The notes: generated by a model not told the origin, from the sequence alone. 64,000 nt of DNA from Ciceribacter sp. L1K22 (GCF_017599385.1 NZ_JAGFPK010000001.1:560177-624176), one strand, 5' to 3'; numbered from the stretch's first letter, positions 18,113 through 26,720 are shown. A program made the numbers and translations.

Positions 18113-18118
18113 CTGTGT

Positions 18119-19327
18119 TCAACGGCTGCGCCTTTCCGTCAGGAAGACGATGAACGCCGTGAGCGGCAGCGCGCCGCCGATCATGGAGGCGAGCGACCAG
18201 CCGCCTTCGGCAAAGGCCCAGGCGCCGACTGCCGAGCCGATGGCGCCGCCGGTGAAGAAGATCGCCATGAAGAGGCCGTTGAGCCGGCTGCGCAGATCGG
18301 CGCCGAGGCCGTAGATCGCCCGCTGCCCGGTGACGAGCGTCATCGTCACGCCGAAATCGATCAGGATGGCGGCGAGCGTCAGCAGTGCCAGTGCGATCGC
18401 GCTGCCGTCAGGCGCGATATGCGTGATCAGATATCCGGCGACGCCGCTCAGCAATCCGAAGGCGGTGGCGGGTCTGGCAAGGCCCCGATCGGCAAGCCGC
18501 CCGGCGATCGGCGAGGCGATGGCGCCGGCGACCCCGGCAAGCGCGAAAAGTGCGATTCCCGTCTGCGAAAGCCCGAAGGCGGGACCGGCGAGATAGAGCG
18601 GCGTCACCGTCCAGAACAGGCTGAAGCTCGAGAACTGGAAGGCCTGGTAGGCGGCGCGGCGCTGCAGCACCGGCTGGGAGACAAGAAGCCGTCCCATCGA
18701 GCCGATCAGCCCGAAATAGCCAAGTCGGGTCGAGGGCGCCCGGCGCGGCAGCTGCGTTGCGAGAACGGTCGCAAGCCCGACCATGACGGCGGCGGAAAGG
18801 AAGAACACCGCGTGCCAGGAGGCGAACTGCGCGATGAAGCTCGAGACCGGCCGCGCCAGCATGATGCCGACCATCAGCCCGCTCATGACATTGCCGACCA
18901 CCTTGCCGCGCGCGTGGTCCGGCGCGAGACCGGCCGCGAACGGCACGATCATCTGCACCGCGACGGCGCCGAGGCCGATGGCGAGAGAGGCAGCGAGGAA
19001 AGGCCCCGGCGTGGTGGAGAGGCCCGCCGCGATGAGCGCCAGCGTGACGACGCCGATCATCGTCAGAATAAGACGCCGGTTCTCGACGAGGTCACCAAGC
19101 GGCACGAGGAACAGCAGGCCGAGCCCGTAGCCGATTTGGGTCAGCGTCACGATCAGGCCGGTGGCATGAACAGGCAGGCCGATCGATTCCGCGATCGGTC
19201 CGGCGAGCGGCTGGGCATAATAGAGGTTGGCGGCGATCAGGCCGCAGGCGGCGGCCATGACGAAGGTGAGGCCGGCGGAAAGACCGGCCGGTTGCGCCGG
19301 AATGGCGGCGGTGTGCGATGGGGTCAT
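18119..19327 (-). CDS. MFS efflux-type transporter controlled by the adjacent TetR
   Basis: A 402-residue, 12-segment MFS protein of the arabinose-efflux/YnfM-like group, with VPLGDLVENRRLIL as loop 2-3 and SPIAGRLADRG as the second-half repeat. The start is the ATG at 19327, preceded by AAGGACACC. It lies 37 bases downstream of a TetR gene on the same strand, so regulator and pump form an operon, as in many drug-efflux systems. The long open frame on the opposite strand here is a codon-bias shadow. Confidence 0.88.
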   Translation of the reverse strand: MTPSHTAAIPAQPAGLSAGLTFVMAAACGLIAANLYYAQPLAGPIAESIGLPVHATGLIVTLTQIGYGLGLLFLVPLGDLVENRRLILTMIGVVTLALIAAGLSTTPGPFLAASLAIGLGAVAVQMIVPFAAGLAPDHARGKVVGNVMSGLMVGIMLARPVSSFIAQFASWHAVFFLSAAVMVGLATVLATQLPRRAPSTRLGYFGLIGSMGRLLVSQPVLQRRAAYQAFQFSSFSLFWTVTPLYLAGPAFGLSQTGIALFALAGVAGAIASPIAGRLADRGLARPATAFGLLSGVAGYLITHIAPDGSAIALALLTLAAILIDFGVTMTLVTGQRAIYGLGADLRSRLNGLFMAIFFTGGAIGSAVGAWAFAEGGWSLASMIGGALPLTAFIVFLTERRSR

Positions 19328-19364
19328 GGAAGGTGTCCTTGGGAGGAGATGGGATGCGGGAGGA

Positions 19365-19967
19365 TCAGTCGAGTATTTTGAGGGCGGCGACGGCGCTGGC
19401 GCGGGCAACACCGGGGTCCTGACCCGACTTGCCGGCGATGCGGATGCCCTGGAGGACGGAAAACAGCGCGAGCGCCGCTGAGGGCGGGTCGACATGGAGA
19501 GGCACCGACCCGTCCGCCTGCCCGTCGCGGATGAAGCCCTCGATCTGCGAGAGGGTAAGCTTGTGGGAGCGCGTGACGCGCTGGTCAACATCGGCGTCGA
19601 ACAGCGCCAGCTCGACCGCCGCGCCGATGGCGAGGCAGCCGCGCCGCCCGTTTTCGCCGCAGGCGGCGTCGGCGTAGAAGGATAGCATGCGATGAATTTT
19701 GTCGCGGCCGGTAACGGCATCCGCCAGCGCATCCTCCAGCAGTCCGGCGCGGACCTGCTTGTAACGGTCGAAGGCGGCGAGGAAGATCGCCTTCTTGTCC
19801 TTGAATGCCTTGTAGATGCTGCCGGCGGTGAGCCCCATCGCCTCCTTGAGGTCGGCAATCGAGGTGCCGTGATAGCCGCGCTCGGTGAACACCGCGATCG
19901 CCGCATCGAGCGCATCGTCGATCTCGAATTCGCGGGGGCGGCCGGCGGCGCGGCTGGCGGTGGACAT
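19365..19967 (-). CDS. TetR-family transcriptional repressor
   Basis: A 200-residue regulator. The N-terminal HTH runs through GYHGTSIADLKEAMGLTAGSIYKAFKDKKAIF (about 32-63) and is followed by an all-helical ligand domain containing Cys residues (ACGENGRRGC). This type (AcrR/ComR-like TetR_C) often governs adjacent reductases or pumps. A perfect palindrome sits 21 bases upstream of its start, the expected place for autorepression. The MFS gene downstream is the likely target. Confidence 0.9.
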   Translation of the reverse strand: MSTASRAAGRPREFEIDDALDAAIAVFTERGYHGTSIADLKEAMGLTAGSIYKAFKDKKAIFLAAFDRYKQVRAGLLEDALADAVTGRDKIHRMLSFYADAACGENGRRGCLAIGAAVELALFDADVDQRVTRSHKLTLSQIEGFIRDGQADGSVPLHVDPPSAALALFSVLQGIRIAGKSGQDPGVARASAVAALKILD

Positions 19968-19988
19968 TTCTGATCTCTTAGTTCGTTA

Positions 19989-20012
19989 ATTTGGAAATGA
20001 TCGTTTCCAAAT
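19989..20012. promoter_or_regulatory. TetR operator palindrome
   Basis: ATTTGGAAA-N6-TTTCCAAAT is a perfect 9-bp inverted repeat with a TGATCG centre, immediately upstream of the TetR gene. Length, symmetry and position match TetR-family operators. The plus-strand gene starting at 20186 is further away and may or may not be controlled by it. Confidence 0.75.
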
Positions 20013-20185
20013 AGTCCGCGACACGCTAAACGTCAAGCACTCTCCGCGACCGAGAGTTTTTTGGTCGTGCGACCGAATATTCTTCGATGCATCTTGCGAG
20101 CCCGCCAAGGCAGGCGTTAGGCTCGACGCAAGCGACAATGGCACGGTCGATGACAAGACGACCGGCCGGAGAAAAAGGGAACGAG

Positions 20186-21211
20186 ATGCGGGTCTTCTAT
20201 TCGGAAAAGCACAAGCTGCGGGACGCCAAGACGGAACTGCATGGCGGCATTCTGGTAAAACCGTTCGAGGGACCGTTCCGGGCCGAATGGATTCTCGCGG
20301 CGGTGAAGGAAGCGGGCTTCACCGACGTGCACGCGCCGCAGGAGCACGGGCTGGAGACGGCGAAGAAGGTTCATACCGAGGATTTTCTCGACTTCCTGAG
20401 CACCTGCTGGGACCGCTGGAGTGCCGCCGGTTATCCGGGCGAGGCGATCCCGACCGCCTATGCCTATCGCCGCAGCCGCGAAAAGGCGCCGCGCAACATC
20501 GACGGCGCCGTCGGTTACTACGCCAACTCGGTCGAAACCTCGATCTCCGCCGGCACCTACGAGGCTGCCATTTCCTCCATGGACGTGGCGCTGTCGGGCG
20601 CCGACTGGCTGAATGCCGGCAACCGCTTCGCCTTCTCGCTCTGCCGCCCGCCGGGCCACCATGCCGGCATCGATCTCTTCGGCGGCTACTGCTTCATCAA
20701 CAATGCCGCCGTCGCGGCGCAGAGGCTTCTGGATCACGGGGCCAAGAAGGTCGCGATCCTCGACGTCGACTTCCATCACGGCAACGGCACGCAGGACATC
20801 ACCTACCGCCGCGGCGACATCTTCTTCGCCTCGCTGCACGGCGATCCCGCCGATGCCTTCCCGTACTTCCTCGGCTATGCCGACGAGACCGGCGAAGGCG
20901 AGGGCGAGGGCCTGAACGCCAACTACCCGATGCCGGCGGGAACGCCGTGGGAAACCTGGGCGAAGGCGCTCGACGATTCGCTCGCGCGCATCAACGCCTA
21001 TGGCGCCGAGGCGATCGTGCTGTCGCTCGGCGTCGATACCTTCGAGCAGGACCCGATCAGCTTCTTCAAGTTGAAGAGCCCGGATTACATCCGCATGGGT
21101 GAAATGGTTGCGAAGTCGGGCGTGCCGGTTCTGACCGTCATGGAAGGCGGCTATGGCGTGCCGGAGATCGGGCTCAACGTGGCGAATGTGTTGAAGGGGC
21201 TGGAGGGCTGA
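20186..21211 (+). CDS. Acetylpolyamine amidohydrolase (histone deacetylase superfamily)
   Basis: The 341-residue protein matches the length of the characterised Mycoplana ramosa enzyme, and its key residues fall at the same numbers. They are His158/His159 in PPGHHAG, zinc ligands Asp195, His197 and Asp284, and Tyr323. Glu17 and Glu117, which read the cationic polyamine, are also present, while position 106 is Asp where I recall Glu. It should remove acetyl groups from acetylputrescine, -cadaverine, -spermidine and -spermine. The ATG at 20186 is preceded by GGGAACGAG and the gene stands alone before a strong terminator. Confidence 0.92.
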   Translation: MRVFYSEKHKLRDAKTELHGGILVKPFEGPFRAEWILAAVKEAGFTDVHAPQEHGLETAKKVHTEDFLDFLSTCWDRWSAAGYPGEAIPTAYAYRRSREKAPRNIDGAVGYYANSVETSISAGTYEAAISSMDVALSGADWLNAGNRFAFSLCRPPGHHAGIDLFGGYCFINNAAVAAQRLLDHGAKKVAILDVDFHHGNGTQDITYRRGDIFFASLHGDPADAFPYFLGYADETGEGEGEGLNANYPMPAGTPWETWAKALDDSLARINAYGAEAIVLSLGVDTFEQDPISFFKLKSPDYIRMGEMVAKSGVPVLTVMEGGYGVPEIGLNVANVLKGLEG

Positions 21212-21242
21212 CCGGCCCGTGGTTCGGTTAACCGTTAACGAC

Positions 21243-21272
21243 AGGAGGCCCGGGTCATGCCCGGGCCTCCTT
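21243..21272. terminator. Bidirectional hairpin between convergent genes
   Basis: A perfect 12-bp stem AGGAGGCCCGGG / CCCGGGCCTCCT with a TCATG loop lies between the amidohydrolase and TRAP genes. T residues are sparse on both sides, so the call rests on stem strength and position. Confidence 0.75.
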
Positions 21273-21291
21273 CGATGTCAGCGAATGAAAC

Positions 21292-22389
21292 TCAGGGCGT
21301 ACCCTGGCGCTGCTGGATCATCTGGTAGGTGTCGAAGCTGTATTCGGCGATCTGCGCCCAGAGATAGGCGTTCTCCTTGAAGGCCTGCTGGCTGTCGTAG
21401 AGCTTCTTGAACCACTCGTTCTTTGCCGAGATCTCCGCATAGGTTTCCTTGGCGGCCTTGTGGCAGGTGTCGAGGATGTCGGAGGAGAAGGCGCGGAGCT
21501 GCGCGCCGCCGGCGACGAGTTCGCGCAGCGCCTGAGCGTTCGAGGCGTCGTAGCGGGCGAGCATCCGGGCGTTCGCGGCAGCACACGCGTCTGTCAGGAT
21601 GCGCTTGTAGGTGTCCGGCAGGCCGTTGAACTTGTCGAGGTTGAAGAAGGCATGCACGGTCGGGCCACCTTCCCACCAGGCCGGGTAGTAGTAGAACGGC
21701 GCGACCTTGTAGAAACCGAGCTTCAGGTCGTCATAGGGACCAACGAATTCCGTGGCGTCGATCGTGCCCTTTTCGAGCGCCGGATAGACGTCCGAACCGG
21801 CGATCTGCTGCGGCGTGACGCCGACCTTGGCCATGATCTCGCCGGCAAGACCGGCAATGCGCATCTTCAGACCCTTCAGGTCGTCGATCGTCTTGATTTC
21901 CTTGCGGTACCAACCGCCCATCTGCGCACCGGTATTGCCGGCCGGCAGGGCGTAGAGCTTATAGCTTGCGAGGAACTCGTTGATCATCTCGTTGCCGCCG
22001 CCGGCCGTGAGCCACGAATTGGTCATGCGGGCATTGAGGCCGAAGGGGATGGCGGTGCCGAGAGCAAAGGCCTGATCCTTGCCGATATAATAGTAGCAGC
22101 AGGTGTGGCCCATCTCGATCGTGTCGGCCGAGACGGCGTCGGCCACCTGCAGCGGCGGCACGATTTCGCCGGCGGCATAGACCTGAATCTCGAACTGTCC
22201 GTCGGTCGCCTTCGAGACGCTCTCGGCGATATCGGTCGCGGCGTCGAAGATGATGTCGAGGCTCTTGGGGAAGGAGGAGGCGAGGCGCCAGGTGATCTTG
22301 GGATTTTCCTGGGCGATGGCGGGGGCGGCGAGCGCCGCGGCGCCCATGCCGGCGACGCCGGCCTGCTTGAAGAATTGACGGCGTTTCAT
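21292..22389 (-). CDS. TRAP transporter solute-binding protein, TakP-like (DctP family)
   Basis: A 365-residue periplasmic binding protein with a twin-arginine-like KRRQFF leader and Ala-rich signal segment (cleavage near AIA-QE, residue 26). The body has TWRLASSFPKSLD, AGNTGAQMGGWYRKEI, GLKMRIAGLAG and GTIDATEFVGPYDD, close to TakP, the alpha-keto-acid receptor of Rhodobacter. The Arg in KMRIAG is the usual carboxylate-binding residue. No DctQ or DctM membrane subunit is adjacent in the window, so it is an orphan P component that must use membrane subunits coded elsewhere. Confidence 0.92.
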   Translation of the reverse strand: MKRRQFFKQAGVAGMGAAALAAPAIAQENPKITWRLASSFPKSLDIIFDAATDIAESVSKATDGQFEIQVYAAGEIVPPLQVADAVSADTIEMGHTCCYYYIGKDQAFALGTAIPFGLNARMTNSWLTAGGGNEMINEFLASYKLYALPAGNTGAQMGGWYRKEIKTIDDLKGLKMRIAGLAGEIMAKVGVTPQQIAGSDVYPALEKGTIDATEFVGPYDDLKLGFYKVAPFYYYPAWWEGGPTVHAFFNLDKFNGLPDTYKRILTDACAAANARMLARYDASNAQALRELVAGGAQLRAFSSDILDTCHKAAKETYAEISAKNEWFKKLYDSQQAFKENAYLWAQIAEYSFDTYQMIQQRQGTP

Positions 22390-22555
22390 CTTAGTCTGCC
22401 TTGCTGTGTCTCATCGTTTTCTCCCCCGGCGCGGGGCATAGCCTCGCTGCGTGGGCGATTCAACCCGCGCGGTCAGGAAATGTCGTAAACGTCGCATTTT
22501 TGTTGTCTGAAATTGCGCCGGATGCGCGGCAGATGTGAGAAATGCTGTCGGACCG

Positions 22556-23026
22556 TCAGGAGTTGGGGTGACGTGCGGGATCGTCGAGGGCCGGATTGTA
22601 GAACAGCGCCATCGCCAGGCTGCGGGCGATGCGCTCGGCCGTCGCCATGAACCAGGCATGCGCCTGCGGATTGTCAGTCAGGTCCTCCAGCGTCTGCCTG
22701 AAGAGCGCCAGCCATTGCTGGAACAGCTCGGGATACATGCCCTCGACGCCCAGATGCGCCTGGACCGGCTTGCCGCCATAGGCGCCGGTCTTGAAGGCCA
22801 CAGAACTCCAGAAGGCCTTCATCTTCGTCATGTGTTCGGGCCAGCGTCCGGAAAGCCTCGCCTCGAAGACGGGGCCGAGCATTTCGTGTGCGCGGATACG
22901 GCCGTAGAAGGTTTCCACCAGACGGTCGACGAAGGCGGCATCGACGCCGAGACGCGCCATGTCGGCCGCTGCGCGTTCCGTGATCTCTGCCCGATGCGCG
23001 GCACGCGCAACCAGTTCGTCCGTCAT
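22556..23026 (-). CDS. Group III truncated haemoglobin
   Basis: The 156-residue globin starts at the ATG at 23026, with GAGAGG upstream; the longer frame to 23161 runs over the mbfA promoter and is rejected. It has the group III pattern LVETFYGRIRAHEMLGPVFEARL, then WPEHMTKMKAFWSSVAFKTGAYGG with the E-helix, then an AHLGV segment with the proximal-side His, and a C-terminal W-x-ALF region. Group III globins bind haem and are linked to NO or O2 chemistry. The gene is divergent from mbfA, so iron- or stress-linked expression is possible. Confidence 0.88.
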   Translation of the reverse strand: MTDELVARAAHRAEITERAAADMARLGVDAAFVDRLVETFYGRIRAHEMLGPVFEARLSGRWPEHMTKMKAFWSSVAFKTGAYGGKPVQAHLGVEGMYPELFQQWLALFRQTLEDLTDNPQAHAWFMATAERIARSLAMALFYNPALDDPARHPNS

Positions 23027-23164
23027 GTGAACCTCTCTGTTCCTGGGCTCTATGTCGGCCTTCCGTTGCCGTTCGTCAAATTCTGAGAGCGAGGCCCTTC
23101 GTCGCAGCACTCTTTGCCCGGCACTGACAATGACACCTTGATTCACGGAGCGTTGCGGCATAGA

Positions 23165-23181
23165 TTTAGAATTATTCTAAA
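23165..23181. promoter_or_regulatory. Irr box (iron control element) in front of mbfA
   Basis: TTTAGAA-TTA-TTCTAAA is a perfect 7-bp inverted repeat with a 3-base centre, 13 bases before the mbfA ATG. It agrees with the ICE/Irr motif described in Rhizobiales. Irr, active under low iron, represses mbfA in Agrobacterium and Bradyrhizobium. A site this close to the start would block transcription or initiation. Confidence 0.85.
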
Positions 23182-23194
23182 AAGGAATTCTCTC

Positions 23195-24178
23195 ATGCTT
23201 CATCGTCTGTTCAGCGGATCCAAGCGCCCCTTCGACAGCCTGTCCGAGCAGGAAATACTTGGACTGGCGATCTCCTCCGAGGAGGACGATGCCCGCATTT
23301 ATCTTGCCTATGCCGATCAGTTGCGGGATGCCTATCCCGGTTCCGCCAAGGTGTTCGAGGATATGGCCGAGGTCGAACACACCCATCGCAGCATGCTGAT
23401 CGACATGCACCGCCGTCGTTTCGGCGATCGTATTCCGCTGATCCGCCGAGAGCATGTAAGGGGATTCTACGACCGCAAGCCGGACTGGCTGCGTCAGAAC
23501 CAGTCGCTGGACCAGATCCGGTCGGAGGCCGAACTCATGGAGGAGGGCGCCGCCCGCTTCTATCGGGAAGCGGCCAAGCGCACGAGCGATGCCGAGACCC
23601 GAAAGCTGCTCGGAGACTTGGCTCTGGCCGAGGAGGGGCACGAGGAGACGGCACGCATGCTGGGCGAACGGCATGCGCCGGAGGACGTCCGGGCCGAAGA
23701 GGACGAGACCTCCCGGCGACAGTTCATCCTGACCTATGTGCAGCCGGGGCTGGCGGGGCTGATGGACGGATCGGTCTCGACGCTCGCGCCGATATTTGCC
23801 GCGGCCTTCGCCACCGGTGACACCTGGCAGACCTTTCTCGTCGGTCTCTCCGCCTCGGTTGGCGCCGGCATCTCGATGGGGTTCACGGAAGCGGCGCACG
23901 ACGACGGCAAGCTGTCGGGGCGCGGTTCGCCGGTGAAGCGTGGTCTTGCATCGGGCATCATGACGGCGATCGGCGGCCTGGGTCACGCGCTGCCGTACCT
24001 GATCCCGCATTTCTGGACCGCAACGATCACGGCGGCCGTCGTCGTCTTCGTCGAACTGTGGGCCATCGCCTTCATCCAGAACCGCTACATGGAGACGCCC
24101 TTCTGGCGCGCAACCATGCAGGTGGTGCTCGGCGGCTCGCTGGTGCTCGCCGCCGGCGTGCTGATCGGGCAGGGTTGA
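23195..24178 (+). CDS. mbfA: Membrane-bound ferritin A, iron exporter (ferritin-like + VIT1 domains)
   Basis: A 327-residue fusion. An N-terminal ferritin-like (erythrin/rubrerythrin type) four-helix domain (about 15-165) has diiron-type ligands in SSEEDDARIYL, AEVEHTHRSM, LMEEGAARFY and LAEEGHEET. A C-terminal VIT1-type membrane domain (about 185-327) has several hydrophobic helices and the YVQPGLAGLMDGSVSTL opening. MbfA exports iron and protects rhizobia from iron and peroxide stress. The ATG at 23195 has AAGGA 8 bases upstream and a perfect Irr box before it, so expression should rise when iron is plentiful. Confidence 0.95.
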   Translation: MLHRLFSGSKRPFDSLSEQEILGLAISSEEDDARIYLAYADQLRDAYPGSAKVFEDMAEVEHTHRSMLIDMHRRRFGDRIPLIRREHVRGFYDRKPDWLRQNQSLDQIRSEAELMEEGAARFYREAAKRTSDAETRKLLGDLALAEEGHEETARMLGERHAPEDVRAEEDETSRRQFILTYVQPGLAGLMDGSVSTLAPIFAAAFATGDTWQTFLVGLSASVGAGISMGFTEAAHDDGKLSGRGSPVKRGLASGIMTAIGGLGHALPYLIPHFWTATITAAVVVFVELWAIAFIQNRYMETPFWRATMQVVLGGSLVLAAGVLIGQG

Positions 24179-24253
24179 AGGCTGAAACGCGAACCGCGCG
24201 GCCGTTTCGGGTCGGCAGCGGCGCTGGTGAAGGAAAACCCTGAAGGCCGTACT

Positions 24254-24868
24254 TTACTGGGTCGCGCCGACGAGAACGTCGCGGCCGTCCTCAATGGTCA
24301 CCCAGCGGCCGGTATCGAAGCTCGCCTGGCGCTTGAGGAACGTATAGGGCGTGTCGAGCCACGACTTGACCTCATCGGAGAGGTTGTCGAGCACATAATC
24401 GCCCTGCGCGGTGCGAAGGGTGAGGACCGCGTGGCCTTCGCCGTCCGGTTTGCGCACGACCGTGATCAGCAGGTCGGAGACCGGGAAGCCGGCCTCGATC
24501 AGCGTCTTGCGCTTCAAAAGCACAAAGTCCTCGCAGTCGCCCACATCGACAGGATAGGTCCAGAGTTCCTCGCGACCGTAGATTTCGGCGTCCGTGAACG
24601 GCTTAATACTATGGTTTACCGAGATGTTGACGTTGCGGACGATCTCCCACCCATGGGCGGTGACCTGTCGGGGAGCGGTGGCGCGGGTTCGGATCGAACA
24701 TTCCGACCAGTTGGCGCGACAGAACTCATAATGTCCGATCGGTTGCGAGGTAACCTTGCCGGTGACCATCGACAAATGCGTCTTCGGCGCAGTCCACGCC
24801 GCATTCATAGGCGCACATACGCCAACGCTCACCAACAATGCGGCAAGCACCCGCGAACCAGTCTTCAT
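24254..24868 (-). CDS. Transglutaminase-like cysteine peptidase (BTLCP family), periplasmic
   Basis: A 204-residue protein with a signal peptide (cleavage near AWT-AP, residue 27). The catalytic triad of bacterial transglutaminase-like cysteine peptidases is visible as Cys112 in GDCED, His146 in EGHAVL and Asp161 in YVLDN. A conserved early SECSIR segment is present. Relatives of this family (LapG) cleave adhesins at the periplasmic face, but this shorter, stand-alone type is uncharacterised, and no LapD or c-di-GMP partner gene is adjacent. It is monocistronic. Confidence 0.88.
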   Translation of the reverse strand: MKTGSRVLAALLVSVGVCAPMNAAWTAPKTHLSMVTGKVTSQPIGHYEFCRANWSECSIRTRATAPRQVTAHGWEIVRNVNISVNHSIKPFTDAEIYGREELWTYPVDVGDCEDFVLLKRKTLIEAGFPVSDLLITVVRKPDGEGHAVLTLRTAQGDYVLDNLSDEVKSWLDTPYTFLKRQASFDTGRWVTIEDGRDVLVGATQ

Positions 24869-24979
24869 AGGCCGTCCCCAATATTCTTAACAAAACGTTA
24901 ATAAAGGGGCGGCGCATCGTCAATCTACAAGGAATGGCGAGTCAGAACCTATCGTCCACTATGGTTAAAATGCAACGGA

Positions 24980-25777
24980 TCAGGCCGGGTTTGCGACCGC
25001 CGTGATGGCGGCGACCATTCGCTCGATGTCTTGCGGTCGCGACAGCCTGTGGTCTCCGTCGCGGATCAGCGTCAGCACGACGTCGTCGGCGGGCAGATGC
25101 TCCACCAGGCGCAGCGCGTGGCTGTAGGGAACGTCCGGATCCTTCATGCCCTGCAGGATGTGAACCGGGCACCGCGTCTGGAGGATGCCGGCCAGCACGA
25201 GATTGCGGCGACCGTCCTCGATCAGGGCGCGGGTGAAGATGTTGGGCTCGGGGCTGTATTCCGAGGGTTCCTCGAAGTAACCCCGTTCCTCCAGCGAGCG
25301 CCGTTCGGTCTCGCTGAGATTGGGTTCGATAAGTTCGGCGGTGAAATCCGGTGCCGGGGCGATGAGGACCATACCGGCGATCTTCGGACCTTGCCCCCTC
25401 CGGGCGATCTCCTGCACCAGCCTGAGTGCCACCCATCCGCCCATCGACGAGCCGACGAGGACGACCTCTGAGCCGCCAGCATGATCGATCACGGCGAGCG
25501 CCTCCTCCAGCCAGCGGGAGATGGTGCCATCGCGGAACGCGCCGCCGGATGCGCCATGGCCGGAATAGTCGAAGCGCACGGCTTTGAGTCCGAGTCGACC
25601 GGCAAGTGCATCCATTTCGATTGCCTTTGTCCCGGTCATGTCGGAGCGATAGCCGCCGAGCCAGACCAGGGTCGGTCCTTCGCGGTCCGCCTCGCGGACG
25701 AGCATTGCGATCTCGCGAGCGTTCGGCCCATCGCCGACGGTCAGGATGGTCGCGATGTTTTCGGTCTGGTCGGTCAT
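24980..25777 (-). CDS. Alpha/beta hydrolase, ABHD10-like
   Basis: A 265-residue serine hydrolase with LVWLGGYRSDMTGTKA (oxyanion region), RFDYSGHGASGG, nucleophile Ser111 in GSSMGG, an acid in GMKDPDVPY and His in DGDHRLS near the end. This arrangement is shared with mitochondrial ABHD10, a depalmitoylase and esterase, and is widespread in alphaproteobacteria. It is divergent from infC, with about 180 bases between the starts. The natural substrate is not known. Confidence 0.87.
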   Translation of the reverse strand: MTDQTENIATILTVGDGPNAREIAMLVREADREGPTLVWLGGYRSDMTGTKAIEMDALAGRLGLKAVRFDYSGHGASGGAFRDGTISRWLEEALAVIDHAGGSEVVLVGSSMGGWVALRLVQEIARRGQGPKIAGMVLIAPAPDFTAELIEPNLSETERRSLEERGYFEEPSEYSPEPNIFTRALIEDGRRNLVLAGILQTRCPVHILQGMKDPDVPYSHALRLVEHLPADDVVLTLIRDGDHRLSRPQDIERMVAAITAVANPA

Positions 25778-25945
25778 GATGCGGATTCCCGGTTGTTTTG
25801 CGGGTCTATAGAACAGATTCGCCTAAAACGGCACAGGAGGTGATTTTTCTCAACGAACGTGCTATTGACACCGGCGTGGTCGAGGCGCATCTCCGGAACA
25901 AAAGCAGCCCGGCCGCGTAAACCTCGCTGCAAACGGAAATAGTCT

Positions 25946-25962
25946 AGGAGAATACGACCATT
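25946..25962 (+). promoter_or_regulatory. infC: infC ribosome-binding site with AUU start codon
   Basis: AGGAG (25946-25950) lies 9 bases before an in-frame ATT (25960-25962). A TAG at 25945-25947 closes the frame upstream, and no ATG, GTG or TTG occurs before the conserved N-terminus. An AUU start is the classic signature of infC, letting IF3 repress its own translation by proofreading non-canonical start codons. Confidence 0.9.
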
Positions 25963-26496
25963 CGCAGACCGTTCAAAGCCGACGCCCCCGTCAAGGATGG
26001 GCCGCGCTCCAACCGAGAAATACGAGTTCCCCGCGTACAGCTCATCAATGAAGAAGGTGAAAACCTCGGCGTCATCGCGACCGACGAGGCGCTGAAGATG
26101 GCTGAGGATGCCGGGCTCGACCTGGTGGAAATTTCGCCGAACAACGATCCGCCGGTGTGTAAGATCCTCGATCTCGGCAAGCTGAAATACGCCAACCAGA
26201 AGAAGGCGGCCGAAGCGCGCAAGAAGCAGAAGATCGTCGAAGTCAAAGAAATCAAGATGCGCCCGAACATCGACACCCATGACTATGAGGTGAAGATGAA
26301 GGCGATGAACCGTTTCTTCGAGGAAGGCGACAAGGTCAAGGTGACGCTCAAGTTCCGCGGCCGCGAAATGGCTCACCAGGAACTTGGCATGAAGCTCCTG
26401 CTCCAGGTCAAGGAAGACACCGCCACGATCGCCAAGGTCGAGGCCGAGCCGAAGCTTGAAGGTCGCCAGATGATGATGGTGCTGGCGCCGAGGTAA
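25960..26496 (+). CDS. infC: Translation initiation factor IF-3, AUU start
   Basis: The 178-residue factor has an N-terminal domain ([17 protein letters not shown]), a Lys-rich linker ([16 protein letters not shown]) and the C-terminal 30S-binding domain ([26 protein letters not shown]). It prevents subunit joining and checks start codons and initiator tRNA. Starting at the first ATG (26098) would remove most of the N-domain, so the ATT at 25960 is the start. The gene heads the conserved infC-rpmI-rplT order, with a hairpin after its stop. Confidence 0.96.
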   Translation: MRRPFKADAPVKDGPRSNREIRVPRVQLINEEGENLGVIATDEALKMAEDAGLDLVEISPNNDPPVCKILDLGKLKYANQKKAAEARKKQKIVEVKEIKMRPNIDTHDYEVKMKAMNRFFEEGDKVKVTLKFRGREMAHQELGMKLLLQVKEDTATIAKVEAEPKLEGRQMMMVLAPR

Positions 26497-26521
26497 TTCT
26501 TCGGAACGCTGTACCGCATGG

Positions 26522-26552
26522 ACGCACCGGGCAGATGGCCGGTGCGTTTTGT
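26522..26552 (+). terminator. Hairpin after infC
   Basis: A 9-bp stem ACGCACCGG / CCGGTGCGT with an 8-base loop is followed by TTTGTCTT. It may terminate or attenuate between infC and the ribosomal protein pair, which then need their own promoter in the following 170 bases. Confidence 0.75.
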
Positions 26553-26720
26553 CTTTCGCGGATAGCCTGATGCGAATCCGCGGCAAGACCCGTTGCGCTT
26601 TTGCCGCCTTGCGGTTATAAGCGCCCGTCCGAACGGTCCGGCAGGGCATGCCGTGGCCGTTCTTATGCTTGAGCCAGCCTCGTCAGCCGGCTCTATACAA
26701 AGAACAATGGAGTAAGCAAA

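Noticed and set aside
18095..19381. Open frame of 428 codons antisense to the MFS transporter
   Set aside because: Extremely rich in Arg, Glu, Gly and Asp with no domain; it is antisense to a clear 12-helix transporter.
23027..23161. Extension of the globin gene to 23161
   Set aside because: It would run into the mbfA promoter region close to the Irr box, and the internal ATG at 23026 has a good ribosome site.
25865..25893. TTGACA at 25865 as the infC promoter
   Set aside because: The -35 is perfect but no acceptable -10 lies at 16-18 bases; not strong enough to list as a feature.
26098..26496. Start of infC at the first ATG
   Set aside because: It would delete most of the IF3 N-terminal domain; the AUU at 25960 has a good ribosome site and restores the conserved N-terminus.
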